From positions 12,710,001 to 12,774,000 of the forward strand of contig CM059625.1 in the NCBI GenBank assembly GCA_030435675.1: a DNA stretch of 64,000 nucleotides. Direction: 5' to 3'. The notes beneath the pieces were generated by a model that was not told where the DNA came from, did not search any database, and worked only from the letters and a program-made list of their open reading frames with translations. Positions 42,082 through 53,973 of this stretch are shown piece after piece. Both the position numbers and the translations under genes were made by a program. How positions within the stretch are numbered: position 1 is the first letter of the stretch; each line of letters opens with the position of its first letter. Source of the stretch: Steinernema hermaphroditum (Eukaryota > Nematoda > Chromadorea > Rhabditida > Steinernematidae).

Positions 42082-42595
42082 ATGCCTCACGAGTCAATTG
42101 ATTACCCATGGGTGAACTCTAGTGTTGGAAAGCTGACCAGAGAGGATTTTCTGAGGAGATCTAGGGCCATTCTATCTTCATTTTCAGTCAATTCTGCAAC
42201 CCTCCAGCCGAAAATTCAGAAACTTGTGTCACAATGCGAGTGTTGGTTTTTCCGACGTTTTTTCTACGTTACGGGATAAAACACGAGTAACTGCATCGAC
42301 AAATGGAGAGGATGGTCTGCATTTCAGACACACTAGATCTGGTGGTTTAATGCTCAGACAGGGACAGAAGGTGGTAGAATTCTGGGCTAGTCAGAACGAC
42401 GAGAATGGGATTCCCATTAGAACCTCCACGAAATCGCGTAAAATGGAGTTCAAATTGGGACCCATTAGACACCTCTGGGCAATGGTCTATGGAGACGTAG
42501 AAGTCCATGGCCCCGCGTTCCAAGCACTCCGAGAACGATGTTTTGGACTTAGAAACGCAGCTGGTGAACGGATAATCCAGATAGAGGAGTTCTAG
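42082..42595 (+). CDS. Unknown protein in two overlapping frames
   Basis: From ATG at 42082 one frame is open to a stop at 42277-42279 and contains VGKLTREDFLRRSRAILSS. A second frame, shifted by +1, is open from about 42155 to a stop at 42593-42595 and contains GGLMLRQGQKVVEFWASQND and GPAFQALRERCFGLRNAAGE. Two readings are possible. An intron from GTGAAC (42112) to the strong acceptor TTCATTTTCAG (ending 42187) joins the frames in phase and gives about 146 residues. Otherwise a frameshift in the 120-base overlap, natural or by mutation, joins them. Both halves have protein-like composition. No family is recognised. Confidence 0.45.
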
Positions 42596-42623
42596 GCTGG
42601 CACTAGTTGTGGACAGTACAGGA

Positions 42624-42908
42624 TTAAATGAGCCTGCTGTTTAATTTTTGGAAAACTCTCTCATGAGAGTCACAATCAACCATGCAAATGGTACAAAACC
42701 GACTGCCAGACTCCAGTGAACAGGAACGAACCATTCCTTTGGCGAGCTGTGTCTGCTTCGCGGCGCTCTCCTCCAGCTGACCCCGGTTACGCGGTGTAAC
42801 GTCAAAGCTCATCAATGATGCCGCTGCGGAGCTGATCCATAGCTGTAGAGCCTCCCTGGCCTCAGAAAAACAATCATCGAAGCTCACTAAAACAAAATAG
42901 ATCATCAT
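42624..42908 (-). CDS. Small Cys-containing protein with upstream TATA box, unknown function
   Basis: A minus-strand frame from ATG at 42908 encodes 94 residues. The frame is open back to another ATG at 43010, but a TATATATA box at 42986-42979 lies inside that extension, 70 bases before 42908. This favours the shorter start. The body contains FSEAREALQLWISSAAASLM and ends with a Cys/His-rich piece, FCTICMVDCDSHERV, that could bind zinc. No domain is recognised. Its stop lies 28 bases from the stop of the preceding plus-strand ORF, so the two transcripts converge. Confidence 0.45.
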   Translation of the reverse strand: MMIYFVLVSFDDCFSEAREALQLWISSAAASLMSFDVTPRNRGQLEESAAKQTQLAKGMVRSCSLESGSRFCTICMVDCDSHERVFQKLNSRLI

Positions 42909-43010
42909 GAGGCATGATATACTGGCGCTACAGCAACCCAAAAATTCAAAACCAAACCATGAGTGATGGCACAAGCCATATATATACCATCTCAGGCAGG
43001 CATGTCTCAT

Positions 43011-44095
43011 TACTCATGTATCAATCAGCTCTTCGCATCTCTGATCCCCGCGCACACTGATGGGATCTCCGTGTTCTACTCTGATGTGCCGAAGCCAGAA
43101 GAAGACCGGCGACTACGGAGTGACAATGTGTTTCCAACATTTCCAATATTTAAAAAAGTTCTGCTTTTCTCAATAAACCATCAAACTATTGGTTGCTCTA
43201 CCTCAGGTCCGTTCTAAACATTTTACTTAACGTGTAAAAACAAACATGCGGGAGGGGGACATAGAAGGACAAACAAACCAATGAAGGTGGTTTCTTGGAC
43301 GGTCATCTTGAGTCGCTAGCGGAACACGTTGCACAGTTTGATTGTAAAACTTGAAACCATTTTCATTTTTCTTTTCTTGCGTAACAAATGAGCCACGTTG
43401 ATTGTTTCTCACACGTTTGGGTACTGGATATTTGAGGACTCCACATTATAGGGAGTAAGTAACTCATGAATATTTGAAGCCTTGCATAGTGTTTGTGAAC
43501 TTCGAGCAGTATCCCTGTAGTGTGTTATAGGCGCAGAACTATCGTAGATAATCAAAAACATGATTAATAAGATTTGATTTGGCATCACCAACACAATTCT
43601 GCATATAACTGGCAAAGAATCATAAAAAAACTTGGCAGTTTTTCCTCAAAGATAAAAAAAGCATCGGGCTAAGTAGATATGCGTTTGAGGTTGCAGGAGG
43701 AATGAAGTCCTGTGACGAAAGAATAAATGAATCATCGTTGTTCTATAAGCGATTTATAGCGGATCGCTCTACACTTCTCCAGCCGACAGATTAACGATAT
43801 GAAGATAGCGTTTCTAGAGGGCTATAACAATTATAAGCGTCTCAAAACTGCCGACGTTTGTAGAGCCTCGCCGGCAGAAGAAGTTCTATGCATGATCGTA
43901 AAGAGGTTTGTAGCGATTGCCCGCCGTGACACCTTTGCTGATGTAAATAAATTTTCGGCAATCGACAGTTGTCAGTCGGCAGCGCTTGGAGGTTTCAACG
44001 TTGCTCAAGCGATCTCGGCATCGATTGATGTGCAGGAAAGAAGCTGCTTAATGAGCTCTCCCTTTGTTTGAGTGCAGCAGAACGATGTAGCCGTA
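43011..44095. other. Intergenic region upstream of the GDNF-receptor-like block
   Basis: Frames at 43227-43615 (minus) and 43799-44071 (plus) have no family signature or splice support. No repeat or RNA gene was seen. Confidence 0.4.
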
Positions 44096-47000
44096 ATGAA
44101 GTGGATTTTAGCATGCATCATTTTCGCAATTGGCTCTTCTGCCGGTATCAAGCTCGCTGTCTTAGTCTCAGTGCTGTCATTTCCTATTTTCAGTCTTTGA
44201 TCATTCCGATAACTCTGGCTGCAGAGAGAGTCTCGGCTCCCTCAGAAGGCTCTGCGGGTCTTCGTCCCCTATTTGTGATGCAGCCTCTCCATCCGACTGT
44301 GTGGATCACATTCGAAAAGCAAGAGAACTTGCTTCTTCCATATCAGAAACAGGTGCTCGGCCCACCGTCCATCCCCGGTTCAGTTTGGCTCTTTAGATTT
44401 TTATTGTGTCGAATTGAAGTATTTTGCGAGTAATCATTCGTGTGAGCGAACGCTGAAGGCCGCTGAACAACGTCATGGCGTCGGACGTCGTATCGTGAGG
44501 TCTCCCAGTGCTGAAAGCATCCAGAGATGGCGTAATCAGCTGAGAACAGGTGGGAACGCTCTCTTGTTTACTGAGGAAAAAAACGGTCAGAGATCGACGT
44601 TTTGCTAAAAAGGGAAATTCGACCGAATCTAAGTCCGCTGATTGGAATTAGGATTTGTACACAGCTGCAAACTAAAATAAACCTCGCCGCGGGGTCAGGC
44701 GAGCCCTGAATTTTTTAGCACGGTCCGCTAGGTTCAAGTTCGATTGAAAAACCGAAGCGATGAAAGAAACACACACTGAACCCGGACCCCAGAATGAAGT
44801 CCGAAAAGCCGTTCGCAATCCTAATCATCCACCTACGGTACAACTACTAAATAGTTCTAGAAGAAAACATCAAGAATCAGACATTTTTGCGCTTTTTGCG
44901 CTACAACAGAGAAGTACCTTTTCTATAGCCGCTTCATTTATGAAATAGATGCTAACTACCCATCATAGACCGCCAGCCGGACAATACACAGATTATTACG
45001 TGTTGATATGACCAGTGAGCCAAATTTTAGCGGACCTTTCTTCACAACGTGTCCAAAAAGAGTTATACGTGATCGATAAAAGCTTCAGGACTACGTTTTC
45101 ATGACGGAATCTCAGAACTTCATTTTAGCTTTGCACCGCGAAGTCCATACGATCTCGCAAAGCAATGAATCTTGCTACCACGCTTTGTATGACAACTGTC
45201 TTCGGCACGTTTCCTGCAGGGAATTGTGGAAAATCTTCCGACAACTGTGCGTTGTTGACGCCCAAAACCAATGCAGGATGACCAGCAAGTAAGTTCATTT
45301 TTCATCTACACCAACACAGCCTTTACAAGCCGATTAAAACAACATCTAAGTGGTTGTCGTGTCATGATTAAGTTGGGTAATGAAGATTCCGTCAGAAGCT
45401 GGGGTGTTTATGTCCCAACTTGCTATAGGAGGTACATACTACAATTTGTGCACAGAACTTCTCGTTCATATGGAAATGCGAGCCTAAGAAATTATTAAAA
45501 TTTCTAGTTGTTATGTAATCCGCCAATCCGTTATGCAATCAGGGGTCAAAATATTTTTTCAAACCCCTTTTTACCTATTGCACACCTTAATTAAGGGAAG
45601 ACTGTTGGCAGTCGTTCGAAGGCATCAGCTGGACTGGTCTGGGAACGTGCACCTGCTTTGACGACAACTCCGACTGCCACTGGATACGTCTCCAAACGAA
45701 CTATAACAAATGCATCTGTGAGGACAAAGTTCTGGATGGCGGCTCACTGTTAATTGCAGATGAAATTTTACAGGACTATGGGGGAATAGGTCCAGCTTCT
45801 GCTACGTCTCGGACACAGACTGCTAACGCCTACAGTAGACCTGACAACATGTACGGTTCTGCAAATGGTATATGATAGAAACTATGGAATGAAGAGGATA
45901 TCACTTCTCATAGGACACAATGACGACCTGAGCAGAAGCAGAGAGATCTACTCCACGAAACAACCATCGCTTGTTCAATCCTCTGGCCTTCCCACACCCG
46001 ATGTTAGAGCATCTTCCACAGCTAGAATGCCAGGCTTTTCTCGAAGTTCGGAGCTTGCACCGACCACGACACCCTATCATGGAGCACCTTCCACACCAAG
46101 TGATAGAAGGAGAGTACTAGAGGTGCAAGGAAGACCTCCTGCCCAAGGTATCATGAAAAGAGAAGTGTCTTGCATAGTTATTCCCACAAGGTGCTAAGGA
46201 ATACAATCGAAATGTCTCCAATAACGGACGAACGTCGAGTCCCGATCGCTTCACATTCCAGACTTCGCCCAGTCTTTCCTCGAGTAGTAGTGAGTTCATG
46301 TACATTCTCCCAATAGTTGTGTTTTTTCGCTTGCGTTCACAATTTGGCGCCACTATTAATATTAAAATAGGCCGCCTTTTTTGCAAAGTTGTCAGTCTTA
46401 TTTCTGTGCGGTAGATCAGTATTTTTTTCTTTTCACAGAGGTGCCCTTTCACGACCAAATTGAAACCAAAATCCCAAATCTTTCACTACCAATTGCCTCA
46501 CATCTACGTCCTGTGGAGTGGCAGAAACTGTTAAGGTTGTTCCGCTTGAAACCAGTGACAATGCTCTCGTTATAATGACTAATATTTAGTTGAAATCACT
46601 CAAAGAACACATGACCAAAGAAGACCATCAAATGAAGACCAGACCAGAACGGACAGTAGCCAACGACGAACTTGTAATGTGGCTAAAGCAGTTACCGTCT
46701 TTCAATTGTTTTCTCTTTTCCAGTTGTTACGTCCACAACCACGTCACCGGTCGTTTTCCACCGTCCAAATTCCAAGGACAAAACGTCCACGAACAGAACC
46801 TTGTCTTCGCAGCTACGGAAGACCCCTAGCACTTCAAGACGACCTTCTTACACAATCCAAGCCACCTTCTTGACACCGAAAACGACGTCCGCTACTCGCA
46901 TATCAGCTAGGGAACAACGTCGCAGAGAACACGAGTTGTTCCTAAAGCAGCAGCACGAACGGCAGTTAGCCGAGCAGAGACGTCAGGAAACAATAAAACG

Positions 47001-47897
47001 TCAGAAAGAGGAACTTGAACGAGCAGCGGCGAGAATGAGCTCCGCAGCAAATTCAAGGTGAGGCACGCTTTTTGCGTGATATTATCTGCTTCCTGGGAGT
47101 GAGGTTGCTGAGAAAAATTGAAAACGATCATATTTTAGAAGTACGCCAAACTCGATTCATCCATCGCCCTTCCCACAGAGTGTAGAACTTCTGGAAACAT
47201 CACCATTCCCACCGACTTCAAACTCCTTCTCGAATGGTTGGAGAACTACCACTCCACCACTCAGCTCGCGATCCACTTCTACAACAACAACTTCGACGAC
47301 CACGACGACCACGACAACAACTGCTGTACCATCTTCTGAAAGCCCGACAACTCCTGAGAGCGAGCCAATGACAACCACCCAGACTCCAAAACCAAAGACC
47401 GATCGCAAAGGGTTTCCTTCGCCAGGAAAGGGGAAGGGAAGGAAAAAGATTGTCAACGCCTCAGCTTTCAAGGTGGGAATGTCCACTGTATTCAGCTTTC
47501 ATTTCAATTACCTCATTGTTTTTCAATACGGTCAATGACTCATTGCACCTTGCAGTATAAGAACGCCACGATGCGCCCTCCAAGCTGGAGACCAAATCAG
47601 AAACTCAATCTGCAGCCGACGGTGTCCGAACTTCCGATGTACTTTTGTAACAGCCGGGTTCTGCATTCAAAGGCCTCAATTTCAGAGTGACAACCGAGAT
47701 TGTGTCCACTAATTTAGAACGTCCACCAACGTCACCGGTAATGAACCGTTCGACAGTGGCCCGGAAACCTGCGATTAGACGGCATGAAGAGGAGGATAAC
47801 GAGGATGACGACAGTGACGATTACGGTGGAGGACTGCACTTCTACTCCGACGTCATTTTCTCTAAAAAGAAATTCAAGCAGGACGCCGGTTACAACG
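44096..47897 (+). CDS. Secreted GDNF-receptor/GAS1-like Cys-rich protein, N-terminal block
   Basis: Supported exons are 44096-44144, 44194-44352, 44397-44549, 45129-45288, 45596-45867, 45914-46147, 46191-46289, one from 46439, one ending 47057, then 47139-47472, 47556-47646 and 47688-47897. It begins with a signal peptide (MKWILACIIFAIGSSA). Cysteine patterns such as CRESLGSLRRLC and SCYHALYDNC..CRELWKIF..LC then GTCTCFDDNSDC fit the GDNF/GAS1 domain, here in about two copies. A Ser/Thr-rich linker, a charged helix (KQQHERQLAEQRRQETIKRQ) and a Thr-rich mucin-like run follow, then an acidic piece. Joins between 46439 and 46900 are unresolved because three frames are open. The last exon splices in phase to 48192, so this may be the first half of one gene with the block at 48299. 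Role inferred: extracellular ligand binding. Confidence 0.65.
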
Positions 47898-48298
47898 GTA
47901 GGACAGGGGCCAGTGGTGTCATTGACGCGCACCCTCTGCGACCCTCATTAATGCGTTTGTTCATTTCCCGAAATCTGTTTTATTGCAAATTGTCGGAGGG
48001 TGTCCGCTGAAAACGACGAGAGGGAGTCACATCCGCAAGATCGGCAGCTTCAAGAGAGACACACGCATTCAGAGGCTCCTCGCTACCCGCGCGCCCACAC
48101 ACAGACACGCGCACACGGAGATGGAAGTTGAAAGGGCGTGGCTTGTGGCTTTTGACAAAGTGTGGCAAAACTTTGGCATTTCCACACTCAGGTGCTGGTG
48201 GCCGTAATCTTTGTCGAAAATCACGACACGAAGCGCATGTGGCACCTGGTTCCGTCGTCTTCCGAGGCGGAGGAGGTCAAGAAGCGGCGGCTACAGTA

Positions 48299-51200
48299 AT
48301 GTGGCCGGTGGCCGCGGGCGGCCCCCTCACCGCACTCATGCTCCTTCTCTCCCTCCCGACCTGCTCCGGCGTTGTCCATCAACGCCGTCGCCACCATCGA
48401 CACTCTGTATCGCGATCTGTGTTTCCAGAGAGCACCTGCAATCGAGCTCACAAGAGATGCGCTCAGGACGAGACCTGCAAGTGGCATCTGAGCGAAGTCC
48501 AGATGAAGTGCACACTCACTGATCGCTGCAATCGTGATCGCTGCGCAGAGGTGAGTCTACCATGCTCTCGTCAACTCCTGCACCCGATCTCGCTTCCTTT
48601 TTTGTGTTTCCATCGGTTTGTCCTTAGCGGCTCATTAGGCATTTACGTTTCCAAGACCTGAATTGCAAATGCCCCTCGGTTCTCGCAATACTCCTTTCTT
48701 TTCATTGTTTCCGCTCTTGCAGGCTATTCAACGTTTCACTCAATATGTGCCTAAACCCCTCGTCGAGGCGATGATGTTCTGTCATTGTATGGTCTCCGAC
48801 ATCGAATGCGTCGAACAGCAGGTTCGTTCAAATTTTTAAGCGTCCAACTTAAGGACCTCATTATGGGCCTTTATCGATTGTATGTGATGGCGCACTTCAC
48901 ATTCAATTACTTCAAACACGACTCTGGTCGAGGGCGAAGAACTCTGTTTCGCTAATTTGTTTCTCCGTTGCAGCAATGGATGTATCCCAGGTGTCTGTAC
49001 GCCGAACAGCAGGAGATTGGTCCAATTACGTGCACCGAAGCCGTGGAGAAGTGTCGTTCAGAAGCCAATTGCGAGTAAGTGGTCTTATTAGAAAAGGGGA
49101 AGGAACTAAAAACGAGCTACGTTAAAACTAACTGGAAGGGTCTGTTTTTTCGGGATGCCCATGAAGGGAACGGCCTGAGCGGAGAGGATGGTTTGACCAA
49201 TTAGAGAATTCCGTTTACAGACACTACTCCTCACTATTCTTCCAACTCTGCAACACCGAAGGAGGACAATGCACGAATGCCGATCTGGACCGGTGCCGAC
49301 ATGCACTCATCGAAGTGCGCGCGACGTTCCTCGAGTTCCCGTGCTACTGCGTGCAGTCGGACCTTGACTGTAGACGTATTCAGAACGGCATGCTACCGAA
49401 CAATCCCTGTGTAGGTACGTCAGTTCCATCAGGACACGACCCTCCGCGACAACTCAGAAAGTGAAAAAGGACGATTGCTTTCAGAAAAGTCGATGATGGA
49501 ATATTCGCAGCAGTTGGAAGCCAAGTTTTTGGAACCATTCACTCCAAATCCCGCAACCACAATCAATTCTAATGCGATTGACCCCAGCGCGCCAACGTCG
49601 ACAGCCACATCAAATAGGAGTTCGGCTCGGCCATCGGACGAAGAACCCGGCAAAAGGCTCGAACTCGACGACAAATTACCGGTAGGCGTTTGCATACTAA
49701 AGAAGCGGCGACTCATCCAATCGTTTTGCAGGCGCTGTCGACTCAAGTGCCACCGCGACGGACGTCCACGGCGACGACAAGCGGCCAGAAAGTGAAGTTG
49801 GAGATCGAGCCTGAGAACGAGAAGTTCAACCAGTCGAGATATGAGCTCAGTTCGACGAAGAACGCGACGACGCAGAAGGCGACCACGCGTGTTCCCCTCA
49901 TCTCCTACACTTCGGAAGAGCTGAAAGATCGAGAGCCGATGCCTGAAGGAGGCTGCTATACGAAAAACGCCGTCGGTGGCTGGATTCGCCACTACAAGGA
50001 TACGATCATTCGGGTACGTGTTTACTCGGATTCGCCATCGGCGACGCCAAAACAGAACAATTATGTTATTGAGGGGCGGTGAATCACATTTCCGCTGTAT
50101 TCGTGTGCGATCGCTCGTTATCATAATCCGAGCATTCTTAGAATAATCTTTATTGTCATCTACTCAAATCCAAAGTTCTTGCATGCTGCACGCGATCGCG
50201 TGAAAGAACGAGACCTGGACGAGCAGAAACATTCATGATATGCTCTTGGAGTTCCTTGTTGACAGCAACCTCGAATCCAGTTGGCAACAGGGAATAAATT
50301 TTAAAACATGTGTGTAGAACATCACACAACAATGGCAGGAACGCAAAAAAAAACTAAATCCGGGACATTTCCCGCAGTTTCCGCTAGACCCGTGAAAAAT
50401 CCCCTTGTGAACGACAAGCCTAAACGAAACAAAAAACGTTGGCGCTCACTTTCCTGATATTTGCAGTTTCGCACGATGGAAAAAATCAAGTGTAAACAGT
50501 TAAAAGCTCTCATGAACTCTTTCCGTTCTACACAAACACAAAAAAAAGATGAAAATTTTAATTAAAATATGGGCTTTTCAGAAGAACCTCGAGTGGTCAG
50601 GCCGCTGCACCTCGTGGTGTGAGTGCGACAAGAACGGGAACCTTAGCTGTCGGAGCATAAATTGCCAGTCGAATACAACATGCCAGATGGACGAGACGTC
50701 CGTCTTCTTCGGACAGAAACTGTATTTGAAAGACCGCGGTGCTTGCACTTGTTCCGAAGACGACTTCGTTTGTCAGCTGCCGAGAAATCTGGATCCCCTC
50801 GAAACAGGTATACATTCCCTTCATGTCGACATCACTTGAATCGTTTAAGGCCTCTACGTATTTGCGGGTTACTCTCCAAAAGAGCTCGAACTGCTAAGGA
50901 AGCATGTGCCCGCGAACATACTGGAGCGCTCGGGCTTTGTCAGTGCGCACCGCGAGGTGGCCCGTGACATCAGCAGTCAACTTCAGCAAGCTCTCGAACG
51001 GGTTATGCCGCTGGTATGGCAATTTAACTTAATTAAAAACTGAAATGAAAGGCGCTGCTCAGGCGTGGCGGAAAGAACCTTTTGAAAAGTGAGTCTAATT
51101 GCTTTTAGACGGAAAAATGTCGTCTCGTACTACTCGAACAATACTTGGAAGACAACATCATCATGCACCAAGTCCAGTGGTACGGGGTCAACCACTTAGG

Positions 51201-52053
51201 CAACGATACGAAACCGAAGTGGCACACGGGCATGCTGGAGAAGGTAAAGTTGATAGCGCGTGCTTAACAAAATTACTGTAATTGCGGCGAATATAATTAG
51301 GCAAAACCGAGAGAGGAAATGTGATTCGAGCGTAAACAGAAATGAAGCAGACGGTCTCAAAACAATGGATAACATCATTAATTTGAAGCTGAATTTCGCG
51401 TTACTTACACCAAGAGACAAACTTTTTTTGTCATAAAAAGGGCTTTAGATGGTCTGCAATACAAAAGATTGGTTATGCATGATTGAAAACAAGTAGAGGT
51501 CATCGTGGGATTTGAAAGCTTACAAGGTGAAAACAAGTAAATACCTGAGAAATGTTCGTGAAGCGACTTACTCGACGAATTATATTTTCATAAAAACATA
51601 CTCGCTCTCCATTATATTTTCATCATCTTTCATATTGTCATATTTACCACTTCATTGCGTATGTTCTGAAAAGTTCCACTCTGTAATCGACCCCAAAAAT
51701 AACCATAAGCCATTTGTACCATGCCTAGTTAAGCAGCCGGCAAAACATCGTCTACAAAATGCAGTTATCTATCAAATAGAGTCACAAATAGTAATGCTTA
51801 GCCAATGCCCAAATACTTCCCACCATGCAGTCAAACTAACACCACTATCTGATTGCAGATCTGTTCCCCATATGTCAAAAAGCTGGCAACGATATTCGAA
51901 GTGAGCGATGCCGGACGCCACCAGCTGGTCCTGTCCGTAGTGAAACAGCTCAAGGTCGTCGACATGCTGGACAGTATACCGAGTACAGGCTCAACCATAG
52001 TCCTTCATTTCTTCGTTACTCTTGTCGTTTTATTTGCTCAACATCTGTTATAA
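48299..52053 (+). CDS. GPI-anchored GDNF-receptor-like protein
   Basis: Ten exons (48299-48550, 48723-48821, 48974-49074, 49221-49414, 49485-49681, 49732-50013, 50582-50807, 50850-51013, 51109-51243, 51859-52053) encode 614 residues if the ATG at 48299 is used. It opens with a signal peptide (PLTALMLLLSLPTCSG). Two GDNF/GAS1 domains follow: CNRAHKRCAQDETC..CFCHC-type spacing, then CTEAVEKCRSEANC..CRHALIEV..FPCYC. Next are a Ser/Thr-rich stretch with possible glycosylation sites and a further Cys-rich region (CTSWCECDKNGNLSC). The C terminus is a hydrophobic GPI-attachment signal (IVLHFFVTLVVLFAQHLL). GFR-alpha-type receptors bind TGF-beta-like ligands with a signalling partner; the ligand here is unknown. 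The upstream acceptor at 48191 is in frame with this block, so the start could be internal to a larger gene. Confidence 0.78.
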
Positions 52054-52114
52054 CTGATAATAATTGATAGTTTATTAAATCTGTGTTTGTTTTCATGTTA
52101 CAGTAAATTGCACT

Positions 52115-53973
52115 TTACAGAATGGCGCACTTAGAAGGATAGCTCGGCACGAAACAGAGTCTCTCCGCACCGTAAACCCAGAAAACTCCGTGTCGGTTGT
52201 CCATTTCGTAGGTGACTTTGGCCACTGGAATCGCTTCCAGTATGTGTCTTTGCTGCAAATGTGAAACACGTCTTTTAGAAGAAATCGTGGAAGAAAACGT
52301 TACCTTAAGAACTCTACAGTATCCCATCGACTTCTGCAAATGCAACGCACAGAGTCGTTTGCTGTTTTCGTTCACTTCTTTTATGGGGAACTTGGTCACT
52401 GGCAAGACATACGGCTGGCACTCAGTGAAGATGATCTGACCCGTGACCCCTCGAAGAAGCTTCTCTGGAATTTCCGTTTCGGTGTAGTAGTCGGTGTGCT
52501 CGACTGAGCTGCAAGAGGTGCAAGCTGTTACGTGGAATGGGCGAAAGACGTACAAGTAGACCCGTAGTTTCGTGTATGTGCGAACGCTTCCGTTGCCACC
52601 GCATGTCGTGCATGGCTTTTTGCATTGACCCTTGCATTGATAGCAGTCGCGAATGCCCCTGCCCTGACAGAAAATGCATAAATCGTGATGGCCGATTCCG
52701 GGAGGTGGAAGACCGGCTTTAGCCATAAAGTGAATCGGCGTGCCGACGCCGTAGGAAAGTCCGCCAGTGCCCGTTGGCCGCACGATGGCCGTTCCCGAGC
52801 CTGGATAACCGCGGGCGATGTCCGACTGCAACGAACACGGCTGCTTACTTTAATTATTTACGATCACTTACGTGTGGGAAGGTGGCAATCATCGGGTGGG
52901 TGTACACAGCCGGATGCGCAACGCCGGCCTTCATTCCGGTGCCCCTGGGCGCCGAGATTACATTGTGCAATCGGGCAATTAGCGCCTACCTGCAGTAGGT
53001 GCACTTGTCGGTGCCATAACCGCGGCAGTGGAAGCAGTGTATCACTCCTTCTGAATTGCACGCCGAACAGGCGCTCAGTTTACTGGTTCCCGGCAGTTCC
53101 AACACTTTATTCTAAAGGAGCAACGCACATTCAATTTTAGAAAAGGGCGAGGAAATTAAACATATATCTCGTTTCGATCCAGAAGACCAATATTCTATGG
53201 CCCCCTTCTCTATGAAAACTAAAATAGGCTTCATTTTCTAATCAGTTGGAAATGTTATCTGTTTTCTTATACGTGGGTGCCTTACTTAATTAACTTTCTC
53301 ATCTAATTAATTTCCCACGCTTGGGTTCGTTTCGTTTCACACGTTTCTCACCAAAGTTTACGGGATTAAATGCCACAAGAACGATTATAAATAGAACGAT
53401 TACACCTTCCAGCCTCTTAAATGTGCATACCTGATCGACAAAGTCCTCGTTAGGAAGGACCTCGTAGTCCCAGGGGCTAATCGAATCTCCGATTCCGCTT
53501 CCGCAAGGTCGCGCCGTGTCAGCCGAGGTTCCCAATCCATGGCTTTCCATAAGTTGTCCCATCGAGTATGCTTCCGTAGCATCAATGGTACTTCGCAACT
53601 CGGTGAAACTCTCCAATGTGTACTAAAGAAAGAAGAGTAATCACGTGTAAAGGACGGCAAGCGCACATGATAGCAACAGAAGTGCTCGACACTTGCGATT
53701 CGCATCTTCTTCACAGCACTCGACTTCCAATATTTGTGTTTTTTTGCCTCCTGGAACAATGAGTCCCGAATATCGTTCTCACTGATTTCAACGACATTGT
53801 CGAAGCGACGACCATTGGCCGTTCGTTCTGCAATTAGGCACGTCTTGTATCTGGAGCGAAAACAAGAGAATGAGCATCTGCTTACCCACATGTTGCTGGT
53901 GTTCGGCCGTATGGGCGCTCGGTGGAGGCACGACGCTGAAATCAGGCTGCTTTGCCTCCAGGTCGCAACTCAT
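52115..53973 (-). CDS. SSUH2-like protein with DnaJ-type Cys-rich repeats
   Basis: Eight minus-strand exons (53973-53886, 53827-53667, 53622-53431, 53111-52990, 52944-52872, 52825-52554, 52508-52304, 52252-52115) encode 416 residues. The order fits the SSUH2 family: an N-terminal region with SENDIRDSLFQEAKKHKYW and YTLESFTELRST, then repeated C-x-x-C-x-G-x-G zinc-finger-like motifs (CSACNSEG..CFHCRGYG..CTYC and CIFCQGRG..CYQCKGQC..CTTCGGNG). A beta-rich C-terminal part with TEIPEKLLRGVTGQ follows. The Cys repeats resemble the DnaJ zinc domain. SSUH2 has been linked to tooth development in mammals, but its molecular role is poorly known. A TTTTAG acceptor lies directly before the ATG. The intron at 52253-52303 (51 bases) is a multiple of three and stop-free. 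The stop lies 61 bases from the stop of the plus-strand neighbour. Confidence 0.9.

Noticed and set aside
42255..42275. Run of T as a -1 ribosomal frameshift site in the overlapping frames
   Set aside because: The second frame is +1 relative to the first, so a -1 slippery site would not join them.
47157..47486. Val-rich minus-strand frame
   Set aside because: Complement of the Thr-rich linker exon of the GDNF-receptor-like gene.
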